From NCBI GenBank assembly GCA_964402925.1, contig CAYOED010000003.1:56037-120036 (forward strand): a stretch of DNA of 64,000 nucleotides, given 5' to 3'. Source of the DNA: Suilimivivens sp964402925 (GTDB lineage: Bacteria; Bacillota; Clostridia; Lachnospirales; Lachnospiraceae). Position numbers and translations under genes: made by a program. Under the pieces are notes generated by a model. It was not told the DNA's origin and searched no databases. It saw only the letters and a list, made by a program, of their open reading frames with translations. Of the stretch, positions 53,306 to 61,723 are shown piece by piece (the stretch's first letter is position 1; every line of letters starts with the position of its first letter).

Positions 53306-53361
53306 AATTTTCATATCGCCGCCGGATTTATTTTGAAATATTCCACGGCAAGGAGGTTATC

Positions 53362-53838
53362 GTGAGCAAATTAGGCATTATATTATTAATCATTTTGGCA
53401 GTTTTGATAATTGCCCTGGTCGTATTATACTTCCTCGGGAAAAAGGCACAGAAGCGTCAGTCTGAGCAACAGGCACAAATTGATGCGATGAAGCAGACCG
53501 TGTCCATGCTGATTATAGACAAGAAACGTATGAAGATAAAGGAATCCGGTCTTCCCCAAATGGTGATTGACCAGACGCCCAAGCTCATGCGCGGCACGAA
53601 GCTTCCCATTGTAAAAGCAAAGGTGGGACCACAGATCATGTCCCTTGTCTGTGAGGAAAAAATCTTTGATTCCGTTCCTGTCAAAAAGGAAGTAAAAGCA
53701 GTGGTCAGCGGCATCTACATAACAGATGTCAAAGGTCTTCACGGAAAGGCGCCCGCCGCTCCCGTCAAAAAGAAAAGTTTCTTCAAGCGTACCCTTGAAA
53801 AAGCCCAGGAAAAGGCAGGCGCAAAGCCTATCAAATAA
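53362..53838 (+). CDS. Small single-pass membrane protein, function unknown
   Basis: 158 aa with a GTG start behind AAGGAGG. Residues 4-26 are one strong transmembrane segment (LGIILLIILAVLIIALVVLYFLG), then a basic coil (KKAQKRQSEQQAQIDAMKQTV) and a compact soluble part. It ends with a lysine-rich segment (APAAPVKKKSFFKRTLEKAQEKAGAKP). The topology (one N-terminal anchor, cytoplasmic tail) resembles RNase Y- or YneF-like anchored proteins, but I do not recognise the family. Own promoter and terminator, so it is a single-gene unit on the plus strand. Confidence 0.8.
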   Translation: MSKLGIILLIILAVLIIALVVLYFLGKKAQKRQSEQQAQIDAMKQTVSMLIIDKKRMKIKESGLPQMVIDQTPKLMRGTKLPIVKAKVGPQIMSLVCEEKIFDSVPVKKEVKAVVSGIYITDVKGLHGKAPAAPVKKKSFFKRTLEKAQEKAGAKPIK

Positions 53839-53852
53839 AATACCGCACATAG

Positions 53853-53887
53853 AAAGGATGCCAAGACTCACGAGGCATCCTTTTTTA
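53853..53887 (+). terminator. Strong Rho-independent terminator
   Basis: AAGGATGCC, an 11-nt loop, GGCATCCTT, then TTTTTA: a perfect 9-bp stem with T-run, 15 nt after the stop codon of the membrane protein. Confidence 0.9.
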
Positions 53888-53926
53888 AACTATATCCGGG
53901 CTGACAGCTTGCGGACCGCAATGTTC

Positions 53927-54370
53927 TTACAACAACTCTATTCCTTCTTCCCGGGGTCTCAATTCCATCTCAATCCTGCAGTCAGCAAGATGCTGGTAAT
54001 TGGCTTCCAACGTGTACTCCACCTCCACATGGATCTGATTTTCCCTTTCTTCAACGGAAATAGATTCCGTATCGATTCCAATCAGAATATTGCCATAGGG
54101 TGTCATATAGCTGGTCATATTCTTTTTATTCTCTTCAAACAACATCTGTACGTTTACGCTCCCTTTCTTGGAAACCTCCAGGCAAGAGTCATTAAACTTG
54201 ATTCTGTTTCTGGTAGCTGCCGTAAATCCCTCCATTATCTCTTCATAAATAACGTAATGGCTGCCATTTCTTTGATAATAATCTGCCGGCGTTATTGTCT
54301 CCATTGCCTGGGCGTCTTCTCTGTTCTCCATCTGCAGTCCCTTGAGGGACAAAAGTATCTCTTTTGTCAT
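53927..54370 (-). CDS. DUF1934-family beta-barrel protein (YwiB-like)
   Basis: 147 aa. The stretch YYQRNGSHYVIYEEIMEGF, then TRNRIKFND and MTSYMTPYGNILIGIDTESISVEE, is the DUF1934 (calycin-like beta-barrel) pattern. The biochemical role is unknown for the family. It is 24 nt downstream of murI in the same direction, the usual context in Clostridia, suggesting co-transcription. Confidence 0.85.
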   Translation of the reverse strand: MTKEILLSLKGLQMENREDAQAMETITPADYYQRNGSHYVIYEEIMEGFTAATRNRIKFNDSCLEVSKKGSVNVQMLFEENKKNMTSYMTPYGNILIGIDTESISVEERENQIHVEVEYTLEANYQHLADCRIEMELRPREEGIELL

Positions 54371-54394
54371 ATTTGTTTCTATTCCTCCAGCTAA

Positions 54395-55216
54395 TTAATA
54401 CTCTTCTATCTGAATTACTTTAGCAGATAGAATACCATATTTGATGATAGAATTTGCAAAGTGTTTGAACTTCTCTGCCGCGTCACTTACAAAAAAGCGA
54501 TACCGGTTATCCCCCAGCTTTGCCTCCTCATCATTTAGGATGTGCTCTGCTTCAAGTAATTCTTTTAATTCCCGGGCTGTTTCATACGCAGGATTGACTA
54601 ATTGTACGCCCTCCCCCATGATACGCCCTACCGTGGAACGGATCAGCGGATAATGGGTGCAGCCCAATATCAGTGTATCAATGCCGATATCAATCAGTTC
54701 CGTCAGATACCGCTTGGCAATTTCATCCGTTACCGGATCCTGCCAAAGACCTTCCTCCACAAGCGGGACAAACAGCGGACAGGCCTTACCGATGACACTG
54801 ACGTCATGATTAATTTCTTTTATGTATCTGGAATAGATGCCGCTGCCGATTGTGCCTTCCGTACCAATTACACCAATCTTCCCATTTGAAGTTGCCTCTG
54901 CTGCCGCTTTGGTTCCCGGCTTTACCACTCCGATCATAGGGATGTCGGCTTCTTTTTCTATTTCATCCAGCGCATACGCGCTCGCCGTATTACATGCCGC
55001 TACAATTGCCTTTACATCCTGTGTCTGCAAAAAGCGGACAATCTGTCTTGCATATCTGGTAACCGTCTCTTTGGATTTACTGCCATAAGGCACTCTGGCA
55101 GTATCGCCGAAATAAACAATCTTTTCATTCGGAATCTGCCGCATGATTTCCCTTACGACCGTAAGCCCTCCCACTCCGGAATCAAAGACGCCGATGGGCG
55201 CATTCTTATTTATCAT
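54395..55216 (-). CDS. murI: Glutamate racemase
   Basis: 273 aa. IGVFDSGVGGLTVVREI, FGDTARVPYG, first catalytic cysteine in ACNTASAYAL, IGVVKPG, and second catalytic cysteine in LGCTHYPLIRS. It makes D-glutamate for peptidoglycan from L-glutamate in the cytoplasm. Full length and all key residues present. Followed by the DUF1934 gene. Confidence 0.95.
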   Translation of the reverse strand: MINKNAPIGVFDSGVGGLTVVREIMRQIPNEKIVYFGDTARVPYGSKSKETVTRYARQIVRFLQTQDVKAIVAACNTASAYALDEIEKEADIPMIGVVKPGTKAAAEATSNGKIGVIGTEGTIGSGIYSRYIKEINHDVSVIGKACPLFVPLVEEGLWQDPVTDEIAKRYLTELIDIGIDTLILGCTHYPLIRSTVGRIMGEGVQLVNPAYETARELKELLEAEHILNDEEAKLGDNRYRFFVSDAAEKFKHFANSIIKYGILSAKVIQIEEY

Positions 55217-55245
55217 AATCGTTATCTCTTTTCTGCTCTTGTTCT

Positions 55246-55533
55246 TTATCTTTCCTGATATAAATATTCCACAAGCCGGCTTTTTATACGAATATTGCCA
55301 ATCTTCCAGCCTGACTGCTCCGTCTTCACATCTTCCGCCGCATCCGCGGAAGACATTTCCGCCCTCGCAGGCGCCCGCTTTAGGTTGACTAATTCCGAAT
55401 CCATAGACTTCTCCTGCTCTTCCTCATATTCCTGTTCATACACATCTTCCGTGAGGCACATATCAGGATATGCAAATCCCCACCAGCCTATAGTTCCTAT
55501 CAATATCAATGCTATCTCATATATTTTTTTCAT
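55246..55533 (-). CDS. Small secreted or anchored protein, unrecognised
   Basis: 95 aa. An N-terminal hydrophobic segment (MKKIYEIALILIGTIGWWGFAYP) may be a signal or anchor; an acidic stretch (EDVYEQEYEEEQEKS) follows. No family recognised. It lies 29 nt before murI on the same strand. The ribosome site is weak, so it may be poorly translated. Confidence 0.5.
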   Translation of the reverse strand: MKKIYEIALILIGTIGWWGFAYPDMCLTEDVYEQEYEEEQEKSMDSELVNLKRAPARAEMSSADAAEDVKTEQSGWKIGNIRIKSRLVEYLYQER

Positions 55534-55552
55534 TCTCTACCCTCATCCTTCC

Positions 55553-55577
55553 GCAAACCGCTGTCGCAACGGTTTGC
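55553..55577. repeat. Perfect 8-bp hairpin between the FCD regulator and the small secreted protein
   Basis: GCAAACCG, a 9-nt loop, CGGTTTGC. It lies just after the stop of the GntR gene in the minus direction. No T-run, so it is a weak terminator at best. Confidence 0.5.
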
Positions 55578-55600
55578 TTCCTGATAAGAGTGTTTCCACT

Positions 55601-56299
55601 TTAGTGCCGTTTATTCAATCTGCTTTCATTTTCCAAACGTATCTGATTGATAATGGACTTTTCCTGATTGTCAATATGAATCCTGGCTGCTATTGCTGCC
55701 CGCTCCTTATCCCGGCTGGCAATACTCTCATAGATTTCTCTGTGTTCAGCCACCAGCATGTCATGCTGGCTTTCTTCCTTGATGTAAACAAAGCGGTAGC
55801 GATACATCTGTTCAGACAGATTATTCACCAGTTGCTGCAGACGCTGGTTTCCGGTAGCTTCCACGATAATATCATGGAGATCCACATCCGCCTTTGCAAT
55901 TACCGCCGCATCGTTTCCCCTTGCCGCCTGCTCAAAATCCTGACAGGCTTTTAACAAACGCTCAATATCTTCTTCCGTGATCCTGTCGCAGGCAAGTTCT
56001 ACACTCAGCGCATCCAGCGCCCTTCTTACCTCCAGAACATCCTTTAAACTTTTTTCCGTGATCCTTGCCACCTCGGCGCCCCGCCTTGGAATCATAATGA
56101 CCAGCCCTTCAAGTTCCAGCTTTCTGATTGCCTCCCGTATAGGCGTTCTGCTGACCCCCAATTGATTTGCCAGATGTACCTCCATAAGACGCTCCCCGGG
56201 CTTTAACTTTCCGGTAAGGATTGCTTTTCGAAGGGTATTAAAAACTACATCGCGAAGGGGCAGAAATTCATTCATATCTACTTGAAATTGCTCTTCCAT
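55601..56299 (-). CDS. GntR-family regulator with FCD domain
   Basis: 232 aa from ATG 56299 (GGAGGG 5 nt upstream). N-terminal wHTH (LKPGERLMEVHLANQLGVSRTPIREAIRKLELEGLV) and an all-helical FCD ligand domain with metal-binding histidines (DVDLHDIIVEATGN and AEHREIYESI). It should sense a small organic acid and control a catabolic gene; no such gene is adjacent here. It lies 37 nt after ispE, probably co-transcribed. Confidence 0.92.
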   Translation of the reverse strand: MEEQFQVDMNEFLPLRDVVFNTLRKAILTGKLKPGERLMEVHLANQLGVSRTPIREAIRKLELEGLVIMIPRRGAEVARITEKSLKDVLEVRRALDALSVELACDRITEEDIERLLKACQDFEQAARGNDAAVIAKADVDLHDIIVEATGNQRLQQLVNNLSEQMYRYRFVYIKEESQHDMLVAEHREIYESIASRDKERAAIAARIHIDNQEKSIINQIRLENESRLNKRH

Positions 56300-56336
56300 T
56301 TTTCCCTCCATTTCCGGTATCACTCTCCTTAACTAT

Positions 56337-57245
56337 CTAGGGCATCACGAAATCAGTCACAAAAATCTGCCCGGCAAGTCCCAGCTCTTTTACTGCTTCG
56401 TATGCCTTTTTCGCTGCTTCTTCGTTCTCATAAACTCCAAATACGGTAGGACCGCTGCCGCTCATAAGCGCGTTCCGGGCGCCGCTTTTTAGCATTTCTT
56501 CTTTGATTTGGTTTATGACCGGATATTCCTTCACTGTTACCGTCTCGAGCACATTGCTCATTCGGTCCGTGATTCCTGTAAGACTACCCGCCTTTAAAGC
56601 CTCCGCCATGCCGTCAATGTCCGGATGAAACTGTAGTGTATCCGCATGAAGATTTTCGTATACAAACTTCGTTGAAACATTGATATCCGGTTTGGCAATC
56701 AGCAAATACGCCTTCGGAGGTGCCGGAAGAGGTGTGAGTATCTCTCCTATCCCCTCCGACAGCGCGGTGCCTCCCATGATGCAGTAAGGCACATCAGCGC
56801 CTATCTTTACCCCCAGCTTTTTCATATCCTCAAGGTTCATGGATAATGAAAACAATTCATTCAGCCCGTGAAACACAGCTGCCGCATCCGTGCTGCCGCC
56901 CGCCATACCTGCCGCTATGGGGATATTCTTCTGAAGGGTAATCTCCACTCCCTCCTTAATATCATAAGTTTCCATAATCAATGCCGCAGCTTTATAAATC
57001 AAGTTGCTTTTATCACAAGGAAGTTCCTCTTTAGAAAATGCCACCCCCTGCGCCTCTTTTAATTCTAACGCAATCGTTATCTGAGGTGAACCCTCCAATT
57101 GCTCTTTTTTTCTGAATGTCAGAACATCATAAATCCCAACTGTCTGCATGATCATCTTCACTTCATGATATCCGTCAGGACGCCTTCTGATTACATCCAG
57201 ACCCAGATTAATTTTTGCATATGCTTTCCGCGTAATCTGATCCAT
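56337..57245 (-). CDS. ispE: 4-diphosphocytidyl-2-C-methyl-D-erythritol kinase
   Basis: 302 aa from ATG 57245 with AGGAGG 7 nt upstream. GHMP kinase: KAYAKINLGLDVIRRRPDGYHEV, the ATP loop IPIAAGMAGGSTDAAA, and GSGPTVFGVY near the C-terminus. It phosphorylates CDP-methylerythritol in the non-mevalonate isoprenoid pathway. The att repeat of the integrated element lies 41 nt upstream of its start codon. Confidence 0.96.
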   Translation of the reverse strand: MDQITRKAYAKINLGLDVIRRRPDGYHEVKMIMQTVGIYDVLTFRKKEQLEGSPQITIALELKEAQGVAFSKEELPCDKSNLIYKAAALIMETYDIKEGVEITLQKNIPIAAGMAGGSTDAAAVFHGLNELFSLSMNLEDMKKLGVKIGADVPYCIMGGTALSEGIGEILTPLPAPPKAYLLIAKPDINVSTKFVYENLHADTLQFHPDIDGMAEALKAGSLTGITDRMSNVLETVTVKEYPVINQIKEEMLKSGARNALMSGSGPTVFGVYENEEAAKKAYEAVKELGLAGQIFVTDFVMP

Positions 57246-57285
57246 AAACACCTCCTCGAGTTCTGGTGTATACATAATACATAGA

Positions 57286-57325
57286 TTGTACTTAATTCTA
57301 TACAATGGGCGCGCTTCTGTCAATG
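57286..57325. repeat. Left attachment site (attL-like)
   Basis: A 21-bp core (57286-57306) identical to 63749-63769, then 7 unlike bases and a further identical CTTCTGTCAATG. The core contains the inverted pair ATTGTA-N10-TACAAT, the form expected for a tyrosine-recombinase crossover site. Confidence 0.75.
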
Positions 57326-57418
57326 CCTGTGAAGGATTGTCTTTTCTTTTTTATTCCGCATAAACACTGGGATTGAGGACATTTTACCTCTGAAAACATT
57401 TTATCTTGTTTTGTCTTG

Positions 57419-57472
57419 TACCCCAATTTTTGAATGCAAATTGGGGTATGGATTGGGGTATAAATTGGGGTA
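57419..57472. repeat. TTGGGGTA array, left
   Basis: Three direct copies of TTGGGGTA at 57441, 57453 and 57465 (period 12) and one inverted copy at 57419-57426. Matches the array at 63674-63693. Likely arm-type integrase or Xis binding sites. Confidence 0.75.
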
Positions 57473-57758
57473 CGGCAGCAGGCGTAAGACCGTATACGGA
57501 CAATCTATGGAGCAGCGTATATTTTCACCTTAGCATTTCTTAGCATCCTAATTTAAGCACTATTTCAATTTCGCGACTTCACATACGTGCTTTTCTGGCA
57601 CAATGATATAAATAAAAAGCTGCTGCAGCTAGTCAAAATGACTTTTTGCATCAGCTTTTAACTTTCTTAAACACTTTTTTAATTCCTCTTTACCCTGCCT
57701 GCATTACTGGAAGCAAAAACACCGTTAGGTTTGAGCGGTACAACAACACGCCTGCTGC

Positions 57759-57890
57759 CTACAGGGCTATATTAATGCTGTCCATTTCCTTCTGCTTTGT
57801 ATTCGGCAGTACATGTGAGTACAGATCCATTGTCATAGACAGGCTGGAGTGTCCTAAAATGGTCTTTAAAACCTGGGGACTGCCGCCCGG
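57759..57890 (-). pseudogene. C-terminal remnant of a tyrosine recombinase
   Basis: The minus strand encodes PQVLKTILGHSSLSMTMDLYSHVLPNTKQ: the conserved LGH(S/T) box with the second histidine region and the nucleophilic tyrosine in the xxLYSHV context. The arginine and first histidine motifs upstream are missing; the frame runs back into the shadow of another gene. It points toward the left attachment site, as expected for the element's former integrase. Confidence 0.8.
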
Positions 57891-58015
57891 AGGGTTATTG
57901 ACCGTCTGATGCTCTTCCATGCTTTCCTGAAAGCCTCTGATAAGGTATAACCGGATTTTCTTAATCTGTTCGCCATGGCACAAACCGCTTTTCTTATCTT
58001 GGTTATCTGCTTCAT
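57866..58015 (-). CDS. 49-aa basic protein
   Basis: ATG 58015 with AAGGAGG 8 nt upstream, TATAAT at 58050-58045. The product starts MKQITKIRKAVCAMANRLRK and has SGYTLSEAFRKAWKSIR, a basic, helical pattern seen in short conserved proteins of Firmicute mobile elements (family not named). The last ~12 residues overlap the integrase remnant in another frame and may not be original. It is divergent from the small XRE gene, sharing an operator region. Confidence 0.6.
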   Translation of the reverse strand: MKQITKIRKAVCAMANRLRKSGYTLSEAFRKAWKSIRRSITLRAAVPRF

Positions 58016-58044
58016 TTGGTGTACCTCCTTCATTTGATACACTC

Positions 58045-58134
58045 ATTATACACAAAGTTAAGTGTTTATTCTATTCGAATTATGCACAAAGTTAAGTGTT
58101 TGAATTTATTTATTTTCTACACTTGATTTTGTGT
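58045..58134. promoter_or_regulatory. Divergent promoter region with three operator-like repeats
   Basis: Three copies of an ACACTTRAYTTTGTGT-type palindromic site: 58050-58065 and 58084-58099 (reverse orientation, second with one change) and 58119-58134. Their centres are 34 and 35 nt apart. The plus promoter TTGATT (58123-58128), 17 nt, TATATT (58146-58151) overlaps the third site, and the minus -10 TATAAT (58050-58045) abuts the first. Probable autoregulation by the XRE protein. Confidence 0.7.
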
Positions 58135-58210
58135 ACATTTCATGTTATATTGGCTACAGTGGATAAAGTGCAATATCTTTACACCATTCACCAGAAAGGA
58201 GTTTAATAAT

Positions 58211-58426
58211 ATGTCAATCAGCTATAAAAAATTATTTCAACTGCTAGAAGAAAACGGCTGGACAACATACAAAATTCGTAAAGAAAAACTAATTGGTCAA
58301 GGTACTTTAACAGCATTAAAAAACGGGACCGGAGGACTTGATAGCAAAACCATATCCAGACTATGCGAAACCTTCAATTGCCAGCCTGGGGACTTAATGG
58401 AATATGTATCTGATAAAACCAACTAG
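58211..58426 (+). CDS. Small XRE-family transcriptional regulator
   Basis: 71 aa from ATG 58211 (AAGGAG 9 nt upstream). The whole protein is one HTH: YKKLFQLLEENGWTTYKIRKEKLIGQGTLTALKNGTGGLDSKTISRLCETFNCQPGDLMEYV, similar to short Cro/YozG-like regulators. Likely binds the three repeats at 58045-58134 and controls itself and the divergent 49-aa gene. Confidence 0.9.
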   Translation: MSISYKKLFQLLEENGWTTYKIRKEKLIGQGTLTALKNGTGGLDSKTISRLCETFNCQPGDLMEYVSDKTN

Positions 58427-58606
58427 CGATAACCAAAAGAAATAGGATCTACTTCCGATTTCCTTGATATGTAAAGTAATGAAATCAAAGCGGCAGCAGG
58501 CATATGCCATTTCATATAATAACCGCTTTATTTCAGCCCTTTTGGGATATATCCATCTACACCGGCAACACTATAACTTATCCCCACACAGAAAGGATGT
58601 GAACCT

Positions 58607-59149
58607 ATGGCACTACCACAGGAAAGAACCTATACCATCGACGATATTTATGCTCTTCCAGAAGGAGAACGGGCAGAGCTGTTTGACGGAAACATTTACT
58701 ATATGGCGCCGCCAAGCAGGAAGCATCAGGCTATTGTGGGTGAACTCTTCGGAACCATCCGCGAGTACATCAAGTCTAATCATGGCTCCTGCAAGCCCTA
58801 CGTAGCCCCATTTGCGGTCTTTCTGAATGCAGACGATAAGAACTATGTCGAACCAGATATAAGCGTTGTATGCGCCTCTGGCAAGCTGTCAGATAAGGGA
58901 TGCACCGGCGCACCGGACTGGATCATTGAAGTTGTTTCCCCCGGCAGCAGGCATATTGATTATATGATCAAGCTGTTTAAGTACAGAACTTCGGGTGTCC
59001 GTGAATACTGGATTGTGGATCCAGATAAAAACCGGGTCATGGTCTACAATTTCCCTAACAACGACATGAACGAATACACCTTTGCTGATGAAATCCCCTC
59101 AGGTATTTACCCCGGCTTTTCTATCTGCCTTGTATCACTGGATATCTAA
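58607..59149 (+). CDS. Uma2-family PD-(D/E)XK endonuclease-like protein
   Basis: 180 aa from ATG 58607 (AAAGGATG upstream). Uma2/DUF820 pattern: YALPEGERAELFDGNIYYMAPPS at the front, VEPDISVV at 81-88, WIIEVVSPGS at 105-114 (acidic pair D84, E108), YRTSGVREYWIVDP at 126-139. The family is a PD-(D/E)XK nuclease superfamily branch of uncertain biology. Here it sits inside the integrated element; it could be defence cargo. A GGCAGCAGG repeat lies inside the gene. Confidence 0.88.
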   Translation: MALPQERTYTIDDIYALPEGERAELFDGNIYYMAPPSRKHQAIVGELFGTIREYIKSNHGSCKPYVAPFAVFLNADDKNYVEPDISVVCASGKLSDKGCTGAPDWIIEVVSPGSRHIDYMIKLFKYRTSGVREYWIVDPDKNRVMVYNFPNNDMNEYTFADEIPSGIYPGFSICLVSLDI

Positions 59150-59184
59150 CGGTCATGTTACTGCTGACACACAGTATATATCAT

Positions 59185-59218
59185 GAGCTGCCCTGTCATG
59201 GGGCGGCTCTTTTCTTTT
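59185..59218 (+). terminator. Rho-independent terminator after the Uma2 gene
   Basis: GAGCTGCCC, a 7-nt loop, GGGCGGCTC (one G-U pair), then TTTTCTTTT. 36 nt after the stop codon. Confidence 0.75.
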
Positions 59219-60070
59219 CCATGATTCCCCTATATACGCCTGCTGCCGCAAGACGTACTTAGGAGTTGCACCGGTGCAACCTTCACTGCTGTGCAATGGT
59301 ATATGCCTGCTGCCATGCTCCTCTATCAGAAAAGGCAATATCTGTATAATCTGTCCGGCAGCAGGGCATTTGTCCTCTTGCCTTCACATTTGGATAATCT
59401 GCTTTTAGATCAACTATGCATATTGTAAAAGGGGTATATCTGAACGCTTGTTTAATTATTAACTGTCAATAAGGCTCGAGAACGTATGTTCATTACATGT
59501 GTGTTTCCCACCTACCGGTAAGGAAAAGCTGCAGTAAGCATGACACCATAGGCGACTTTGACTCTTGCGTCCTGCTGCCAGATATGCTATATTTCAGATA
59601 CACAAGGGTACGTCGCAAAAGCAACTATCCTGGAACAAGTTCAACAAAAACCCTTTACAGGGTCAGCCGTCACTATTCGCGGTAGTGGCGGCTATTTTCA
59701 TTATTTGTCCGACGACACACATTTCTTATATTTGCTCCTTGATTATTGCAGCAATACAAGGGCTAATTTCGCATTTTTACCCTTTAGGTGATACTTTGTA
59801 CCCTAAATGAATTTTAATTGCAATTTCCCTGATAATTTATGGGATTTTTGGACAAATATTAGTTCTTAAGGCATCTATCTGCCCTCTCGATTCTTGAAAG
59901 ACTCATTCTGCTCTCCTTTCTGTTGCGACGTCGCAACTATTCAATCTTATATTGTTAAAATGATTACGCTAAAATTTTAGCGATTTACCAGAGGGAAAAT
60001 ATTCCCCGTGCTAACGAAACCGCTTCTTTCTGTTTTGCTCCGGTGAATCTTGTTTCTGCCGCAAGTCCTT
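59219..60070. other. Gene-poor stretch of the element
   Basis: About 850 nt in which I see no convincing gene; short open frames lack ribosome sites. It contains three GGCAGCAGG repeats, a hairpin at 59666-59692 (GCCGTCACT/AGTGGCGGC) followed by TATTTTC, and two perfect palindromes at 59922-59982 just after the terminase gene in the minus direction. A structural-gene or cargo deletion could have ended here. Confidence 0.6.
59922..59982. repeat. Two perfect 16-bp palindromes
   Basis: GTTGCGACGTCGCAAC at 59922-59937 and CGCTAAAATTTTAGCG at 59967-59982, 29 nt apart. They lie downstream of the small terminase gene. Could be protein-binding sites or part of a packaging or recombination locus. Confidence 0.7.
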
Positions 60071-60625
60071 TCAATCGTCCCCATTGTCTTCTCCGCTGTC
60101 CTTCCATCCCTGCTTTTCTCTTACCCTTCGTTTATATTCCTCCGGATTATATTCATAATTAGCCAGCTCCTCTAATATGCTGTACACAGTTTTTTTGATG
60201 ATTTCCGACGCTTCGGCAGCGCTGGTTGCTTCTGCCACGTCTACAGCAAGCATACCTGGTAATGCGAGAAGTGCCGACCTTATGCACAAGACAAGGTCTG
60301 TCGTCACCGCCTCCACGTCCTCTGCTGAATGTAGATTTCCTTTTATCTCCTCCAGTTCCAGTTCCGCCATATCTGCTTTTGTCTGTTTCAGCCGGATTTC
60401 TTCACTTAGTTTCATCTCCTCAAGTGACGCAAAAGTTCGAGTGGTCTTTTGCGCGCAATAGTCAATATACTCTTTCACTGCTATGTATATGTCATACCTG
60501 TTCTTATTGCCTGTTTTCTGACAGGTTATAACACCCTGCTGTGCCAGTGTTTGCACGGTTCTCTTGCTGATTCCGAGTATCTTTGCAAGCTCCTCAGATG
60601 TTATCATTTTTTCATCTTTTTCCAT
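60071..60625 (-). CDS. Phage terminase small subunit, Nu1-like
   Basis: 184 aa from ATG 60625. N-terminal MerR-like HTH (ITSEELAKILGISKRTVQTLAQQGVI) and a helical body RLKQTKADMAELELEEIKGNLHSAEDVEAVTTDLVLCIRSALLALP, the Nu1 small-terminase layout. It would recognise pac/cos DNA and recruit the large terminase subunit. No large subunit gene follows; the next 900 nt in its direction are gene-poor. In phage islands such a lone TerS redirects a helper phage's packaging. Confidence 0.78.
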   Translation of the reverse strand: MEKDEKMITSEELAKILGISKRTVQTLAQQGVITCQKTGNKNRYDIYIAVKEYIDYCAQKTTRTFASLEEMKLSEEIRLKQTKADMAELELEEIKGNLHSAEDVEAVTTDLVLCIRSALLALPGMLAVDVAEATSAAEASEIIKKTVYSILEELANYEYNPEEYKRRVREKQGWKDSGEDNGDD

Positions 60626-60790
60626 ATTTATATACCGTTTCCCCTCTCCTAGGCGCACGCAATCGCCAAAAAAATTTCGCATATCTAGACAGTTCATGGG
60701 CGTCGGCAGCCCCGCATTAGAATCTTTTGTCTCACAGTACCTTTTTTTATATACGGAATTTAATATACCATAAAAGCAACACCATCACCG

Positions 60791-61711
60791 CTATGAAGAA
60801 GACTGTATCTCCTGCAACAGCTTATCTTTTTTCTGCTGCATGATATTGTTCCGTATGGACTCTTCTGGCAGCTGTACCGGGTAAGTGGTGCTGTCTATCC
60901 TGTCTACTATCCGGTCATCCATCCTCAAATGCTTTATAGGAATATTGCTGGTGTAGATTGTTGGCAGATGATTTGTGTATCTGTAATTAACCAGACGGTA
61001 AAGAACTGTATCTATCCATTCTTTTGACATCTGGATGCCAATGTCATCCATGACCAGCAACCCGGCTTGATAGATTGCATTTGCTTCCTCGTCCTTATCA
61101 TTGAACCCTTTCTTTGTCATTTCAATGAATTCAAGGATGTTGGTAAACTTCACACTGCCTGCATATCTTCTTGCTATTTCATTGAGCAGGCAACAGGCAA
61201 GCATTGTCTTGCCACTTCCTTTGGTACTGGAATATATGTATAATCCCATTCCATTATCTTTGAACCGTTCATAGCTTGTGACATATGTATTTATCAGTTT
61301 CTTGCTATTTGACGTGTCTGCTTCATATATTCCCCATTGAAAATCTTTAGCGGTACAATCTAAAAATGTAAAGGGCATCATTGAACGCAGCTTTCTAAAT
61401 TCAGCCTCACCATCTGTAATCTGATTTTGCTTTAAGAAGGTTTCGCATCCGGAAGCATCCTCGACTATATACCCATCTAAAACACTTTCCAGCCTAATCC
61501 GGTCAAGCTCATCATTTGACAGGTTTGCCCATTTCGGAAACGCAAGTAGTATTTTGCGCATATAAGCACGTCTTTTACTTATCTGATCTGGATCCATCAC
61601 CCTTGATTGAAAATTAAGTTCCCCTTTCTGATACACTCTGAATACTGCCAGTTCCTTTCCCTCTTTCCTTTCCAAGCTGAACTCATCAGCGCGGCTCCTA
61701 TATCCTGACAT
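60791..61711 (-). CDS. DnaC-like helicase loader (phage type)
   Basis: 306 aa. AAA+ ATPase with Walker A YSSTKGSGKTMLACCL, Walker B GLLVMDDIGI, sensor region TIYTSNIPIKHLRMDDRIVDRID. N-terminal ~130 residues act as helicase-binding part in relatives. It loads the replicative helicase at the element's origin. Strong AAGGAGG site; 12 nt after the replisome organiser gene, so coupled. Confidence 0.9.
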   Translation of the reverse strand: MSGYRSRADEFSLERKEGKELAVFRVYQKGELNFQSRVMDPDQISKRRAYMRKILLAFPKWANLSNDELDRIRLESVLDGYIVEDASGCETFLKQNQITDGEAEFRKLRSMMPFTFLDCTAKDFQWGIYEADTSNSKKLINTYVTSYERFKDNGMGLYIYSSTKGSGKTMLACCLLNEIARRYAGSVKFTNILEFIEMTKKGFNDKDEEANAIYQAGLLVMDDIGIQMSKEWIDTVLYRLVNYRYTNHLPTIYTSNIPIKHLRMDDRIVDRIDSTTYPVQLPEESIRNNIMQQKKDKLLQEIQSSS

Positions 61712-61723
61712 TGAACCTCCTCC

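Larger units (their letters stand above)
57246..57758 (+). other. Left end of the integrated element
   Basis: About 510 nt with no gene. It holds the ispE upstream region, the left attachment repeat, the left TTGGGGTA array, one GGCAGCAGG repeat at 57474-57482 and unremarkable AT-rich sequence up to the integrase tail. Confidence 0.6.
58492..59579. repeat. Cluster of GGCAGCAGGCRTAT repeats
   Basis: The core GGCAGCAGG occurs in either orientation at 58492, 58943, 59239, 59306, 59357 and 59571 within 1.1 kb, and also at 57474, 57751, 61825, 62052 and 62642 in the element. Several share an extension to GGCAGCAGGCRTAT. Some are inside genes and some between. Confidence 0.75.

Noticed and set aside
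57419..57472. A CRISPR-like array
   Set aside because: Repeats are only 8 bp with 4-bp gaps of constant period, and no spacers or cas genes are present; an integrase arm-site array fits better.
58016..58055. The frame running 57759-58055 as one intact small protein
   Set aside because: Its front half is the out-of-frame shadow of the 49-aa gene with AAGGAGG at 58015; only the back half resembles an integrase.
59497..59810. Short plus-strand frames in the gene-poor part of the element
   Set aside because: No ribosome sites, overlapping in all frames, composition unlike the neighbouring genes.
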